A stretch of 36,047 bases of DNA. Origin: an uncultured Rhodovulum sp. GTDB lineage: Bacteria; Pseudomonadota; Alphaproteobacteria; Rhodobacterales; Rhodobacteraceae. The stretch lies in NCBI GenBank assembly GCA_946221765.1, contig CAMIMK010000003.1, positions 1 to 36,047 on the forward strand, given 5' to 3'. Positions 33,555-36,047 of this stretch are shown here, in pieces (position 1 is the first letter of the stretch; each line of letters starts with the position of its first letter). The position numbers and the translations under genes were made by a program. The notes under the pieces were generated by a model that was given only the letters and a program-made list of their open reading frames with translations, was not told the origin of the DNA and did no database searches.

Positions 33555-35516
33555 TCAGGAACCTGCGCCCCTCGCAGTCGTCAACTTCGCCTGCTCCTGG
33601 TCAGGATCAGGAAACGGCGGCCGGATCCCCGAGATCGCCTCGATCTCGATCGCTTCGATCGCCCCACGCAGCCGCTCGATCGGCCGGAGGCCTCGGAGGT
33701 AGGTCCCGTCCGCGAGCCCCAGGGTCTCCTCGCTCCACCCGCAGAGAACGCCCCGAACACCACGGGGGACGGGGACGGCGGCGTTCGCCATCTGCGTGTT
33801 GAAGTCGCCGCGCAGGGCGTGGAAGTCCAGCCCCGAAGCCTTGATCTTCTCGCGCATCAGGTAGGTGCCGAAGGTCTTGGTGAAGGTTTCAGACAGTGTT
33901 CCCCGCGACTTGCCCCGAACCACGCCAGGGAACAGCCGGCCCCGTCCTCTCATGGCGACGAGCCGGAGGAGGCCGAGGCGGATCAGCTCCGAGTGGATCG
34001 GGACACGCCGGCGGCCCTGCCGGCTCTTCACCCGCTGACCCACGCCCTGCCGCACGACGAGATAGGCCACGCCGTCCTCGCTCATGAAGTCCTCGGCCCG
34101 GAGCTGGAGCGCTTCCTCCTCGCGGAGGCCGGCGAGGAGCGCCAGAAGCGGGCACCAGAACAACGGGTTTCCAGGATCCTTCAGCCGCTCCCGGTAGATG
34201 CGCGAGCAGAGGAGGGCCGGCAGGAGCTTGCCCCAGGGTTCCCGCTCGGGATCGGCTTCGGCGGCGCGCCTGGCGGCCAGCGCCTTGGCCGACAGCCGGC
34301 CCCGGGCGAAGGGATTCTCCACGGCCGCGCCGGTGGCCACGGCCCAGTCGAAGACCTGGCCGAGATTCTGCTGGTAGCGCTGGATCGTGGCCGTACGCAG
34401 GCGCGGGATCTTCGCGCGCTCCTCTTCATCCTCGCGAATCCCTGGCGGCGCGTTCCGCAGCCGGCTGCGGACCTCCGCGACGGCGATGGCCTCCTCCTCG
34501 TCCGCCTCGCGGATCGCCTCGCGGACCGGCTTGCGGTTGCTGGACTTGCCGAAGCTGGCCGGGACCTTCCCGAGCAGCTCGAGGAACGCGATGGCGTCCT
34601 GCGGCGTGTAGTCGCGCGGGCGGCGATTTCCCATCGCATCGGCCCAGAGCCGGATGGCGGCCTGGTAGTTGCCGGAGCTCGCCCGGCGGAAGCGCTCGCC
34701 CACCGCGGGGGAGGCGACCTCCTCCGGCTGCTCGCAGAGATAGCCGGCGATGCGCCGATCGCGGTAGCGGCCGGCGAAGACCACCCAGCCCTCCTGGTCG
34801 TTCGAACGGAGCCTCGCGGGCTTCCGGCCAGCGCCGGCCGGCGCTGCCGCGCGCCGCATCGGGCGCGGCCCCGGCGTGGGGACGTCCCCGTCCTCTTTGC
34901 TGACGGCCGCAGCCGCGGCCTCGACACCGGCCCTCTCCGGCGGCGAACCGTTGCCCTCGGGTGCTCCACTCCCCTGAACCGGAACCCCCGGCGCCAGCCG
35001 GGCGCGCAGCGCCTCCATCGTGGCGACGGGTGCCTCGCCGCGCCGCAGGGCATCATCATAGGCCGCGATGTGGCCGGCAATGCTCGCCTCGAGCTGCTCC
35101 GCGACCTCGGCCGCGGCCGGCATCTCCACCCATCCGAAGGCGTCGAGGAAGTCGGGATCGTCCAGCCGGTGCGGCTGGCCGGCGATGGCCTTCCGGGCCT
35201 CGTCGTCGATCCGGCGCTCCGCCTCGACGCGCTGCGCGGGCGGCATGTCGGGGAGCTGCGCGCCGAGATGGGCCACAACCTTCAGCAGCCCGAGCATGTC
35301 CGACTCCGACAGTCCCACCGCCCAGCCCGCCTCCGCGATGACGTTCAACCGCGACGCCCGACGCGCCGCCTCCCGGGGATCGCGGGTCCAGAGGGCGACG
35401 GTCAGGTGCGGCCGCGTATTGTTCCCGCGATGGGCTAACGACGGGTGAACCGGCGGCCGGCGCCGGAAGGAGAAGGAGTCGCCGCGCCGGCGAACGTAGG
35501 CGGTTTGGGGGTGCAC
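33555..35516 (-). CDS. Tyrosine recombinase integrase of the tRNA-Gln island (DUF6538-type N-terminus)
   Basis: A 653-residue integrase starting with GTG at 35516, 72 bases from the tRNA 3' end and pointing away from it, the classic place for an island integrase. The N-terminus (YVRRRGDSFSFRRRPPVHPS) is the small DUF6538-type arm; a long Ala/Pro-rich linker follows to about residue 235; the core-binding domain spans about 275-400. The catalytic residues are R465 (LLAGLREEEALQL), K497 (VGQRVKSRQGRRRVP), H566 and R569 (DFHALRGDF), W594 in place of the box III histidine, and nucleophile Y606 (GTYLRG). The gene appears intact, so it may still excise the island. Confidence 0.88.
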   Translation of the reverse strand: MHPQTAYVRRRGDSFSFRRRPPVHPSLAHRGNNTRPHLTVALWTRDPREAARRASRLNVIAEAGWAVGLSESDMLGLLKVVAHLGAQLPDMPPAQRVEAERRIDDEARKAIAGQPHRLDDPDFLDAFGWVEMPAAAEVAEQLEASIAGHIAAYDDALRRGEAPVATMEALRARLAPGVPVQGSGAPEGNGSPPERAGVEAAAAAVSKEDGDVPTPGPRPMRRAAAPAGAGRKPARLRSNDQEGWVVFAGRYRDRRIAGYLCEQPEEVASPAVGERFRRASSGNYQAAIRLWADAMGNRRPRDYTPQDAIAFLELLGKVPASFGKSSNRKPVREAIREADEEEAIAVAEVRSRLRNAPPGIREDEEERAKIPRLRTATIQRYQQNLGQVFDWAVATGAAVENPFARGRLSAKALAARRAAEADPEREPWGKLLPALLCSRIYRERLKDPGNPLFWCPLLALLAGLREEEALQLRAEDFMSEDGVAYLVVRQGVGQRVKSRQGRRRVPIHSELIRLGLLRLVAMRGRGRLFPGVVRGKSRGTLSETFTKTFGTYLMREKIKASGLDFHALRGDFNTQMANAAVPVPRGVRGVLCGWSEETLGLADGTYLRGLRPIERLRGAIEAIEIEAISGIRPPFPDPDQEQAKLTTARGAGS

Positions 35517-35587
35517 TTGGGCGTCCCTTTTGGGCGACGCTCCGCATCAACTGCCCCGAAACCTGCTTTTCCCTTTGGAATCAAGGG

Positions 35588-35608
35588 CTGGCTGGGGCGG
35601 GAGGATTC
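35588..35608 (-). repeat. Proximal attachment site within tRNA-Gln
   Basis: An exact 21-base match of 28216-28236, covering the CCA end, acceptor 3' strand and part of the T arm. Integration here left a complete tRNA-Gln gene, because the island brought a copy of its 3' end. Confidence 0.85.
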
Positions 35609-35663
35609 GAACCTCCGAATGACGGTACCAAAAACCGTTGCCTTACCACTTGGCGACGCCCCA
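35589..35663 (-). tRNA. tRNA-Gln (anticodon UUG)
   Basis: Read on the minus strand it folds into a normal cloverleaf of 75 bases with encoded CCA: acceptor TGGGGCG/CGCCCCA, D arm GCC...GGC, anticodon stem ACGGT/ACCGT with loop TTTTGGT (anticodon TTG), and T arm with GTTCGAATC. The discriminator base is G. It charges glutamine and reads CAA (and CAG by wobble). The 3' end is the insertion point of the island. Confidence 0.96.
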
Positions 35664-35746
35664 AGCGCCTGCTGCTTCTATGAAACGACGGGGCGGTTCA
35701 CAAGGGCCATGCAGGCGCCATAGCCTCCCTGCCGTGCTGGCGGCAA

Positions 35747-36034
35747 TCAGTCGATGACGTGAAAGCTCGCCACGGTGGACTGGATGAAGCGGGCGCTGGA
35801 CCGTCCGAAGACATGGACGGGCAGGCCGGTTCCTGCCGCATGCGCGACAGTGGCCCGCAGGTCTTCCTCCCAGGACATCAGGCAGATGCCGGTGACGCCC
35901 CGCGCCTCGATCCCGGCAAGATCCACGAGAATTGGCGCGGTGCCGGCCGGGTGATGGTGCAGGAAATCAGGCACGGGCAGGCCGGGAACCTCGTTCGCAG
36001 CCGCCCGCCAGGAGGGACGCGCGATGCGGGGCAT
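35747..36034 (-). CDS. Unknown protein, possibly partial at the window edge
   Basis: A 95-residue reading frame ending HVID. It begins at an ATG at 36034 but the frame is open to the window edge, so it may be longer. Segments such as APILVDLAGIEARGVTGICL and LRATVAHAAGTGLPVHVFGR read like an alternating alpha/beta protein of the nucleotide-binding type, but I recognise no family and give no function. Confidence 0.5.
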   Translation of the reverse strand: MPRIARPSWRAAANEVPGLPVPDFLHHHPAGTAPILVDLAGIEARGVTGICLMSWEEDLRATVAHAAGTGLPVHVFGRSSARFIQSTVASFHVID

Positions 36035-36047
36035 CCGGCCGAAAACA

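Overview
The window looks like a chromosomal segment of a GC-rich alphaproteobacterium of the Rhodobacterales (Rhodobacteraceae/Paracoccaceae type). The evidence is the complete Rhodobacter capsulatus-type gene transfer agent (GTA) cluster, the VtlR/LsrB-like LysR gene next to purL-bolA-glutaredoxin, the zapA/tkt divergent pair, a DhnA-type aldolase and the general protein sequence style. The species cannot be named from sequence alone.

Layout. (1) 1-2454: the 3' end of a hutC-like repressor, an HdeD-family membrane protein, a small lipoprotein and a 544-base gene-free stretch. (2) 2455-6570, plus strand: a VtlR/LsrB-like LysR regulator; directly behind it a probable small RNA with its own promoter, a CU-rich single-stranded seed and a U8 terminator (AbcR-like architecture); then purL, bolA and a CGFS monothiol glutaredoxin. 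(3) 6593-12939: zapA and a coiled-coil partner on the minus strand, divergent tkt-pgk-fba (without gap), ftsB, and convergent cysE. (4) 13009-27696, minus strand: a compact GTA operon with every structural gene g1 to g15 apparently intact, plus a DUF2793 tail-fibre gene fused to its end. A sigma70-like promoter and a 12-bp leader hairpin precede g1. (5) 28216-35608: a 7.4-kb genomic island integrated into the 3' end of a tRNA-Gln(UUG) gene, bounded by an exact 21-bp direct repeat. It carries two large tyrosine recombinases, an IS66 transposase remnant, a 5'-truncated ATPase/nuclease-type defence gene, a frameshifted thermonuclease pseudogene and small unknown genes. (6) tRNA-Gln and one unknown partial gene close the window.

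How it works together. The GTA genes overlap or nearly overlap (many ATGA/TGATG junctions) and should be one transcript making small and large terminase, portal, protease, HK97-type capsid, head-tail connectors, tail tube, tape measure and baseplate, so the locus could package host DNA. The island sits only about 0.5 kb upstream of the GTA promoter and is largely decayed. The most interesting items are the VtlR-linked sRNA, the cis-encoded GTA tail fibre with structured RNA around the capsid gene, and the tRNA-Gln island with its mutually truncated recombinase/ATPase junction.
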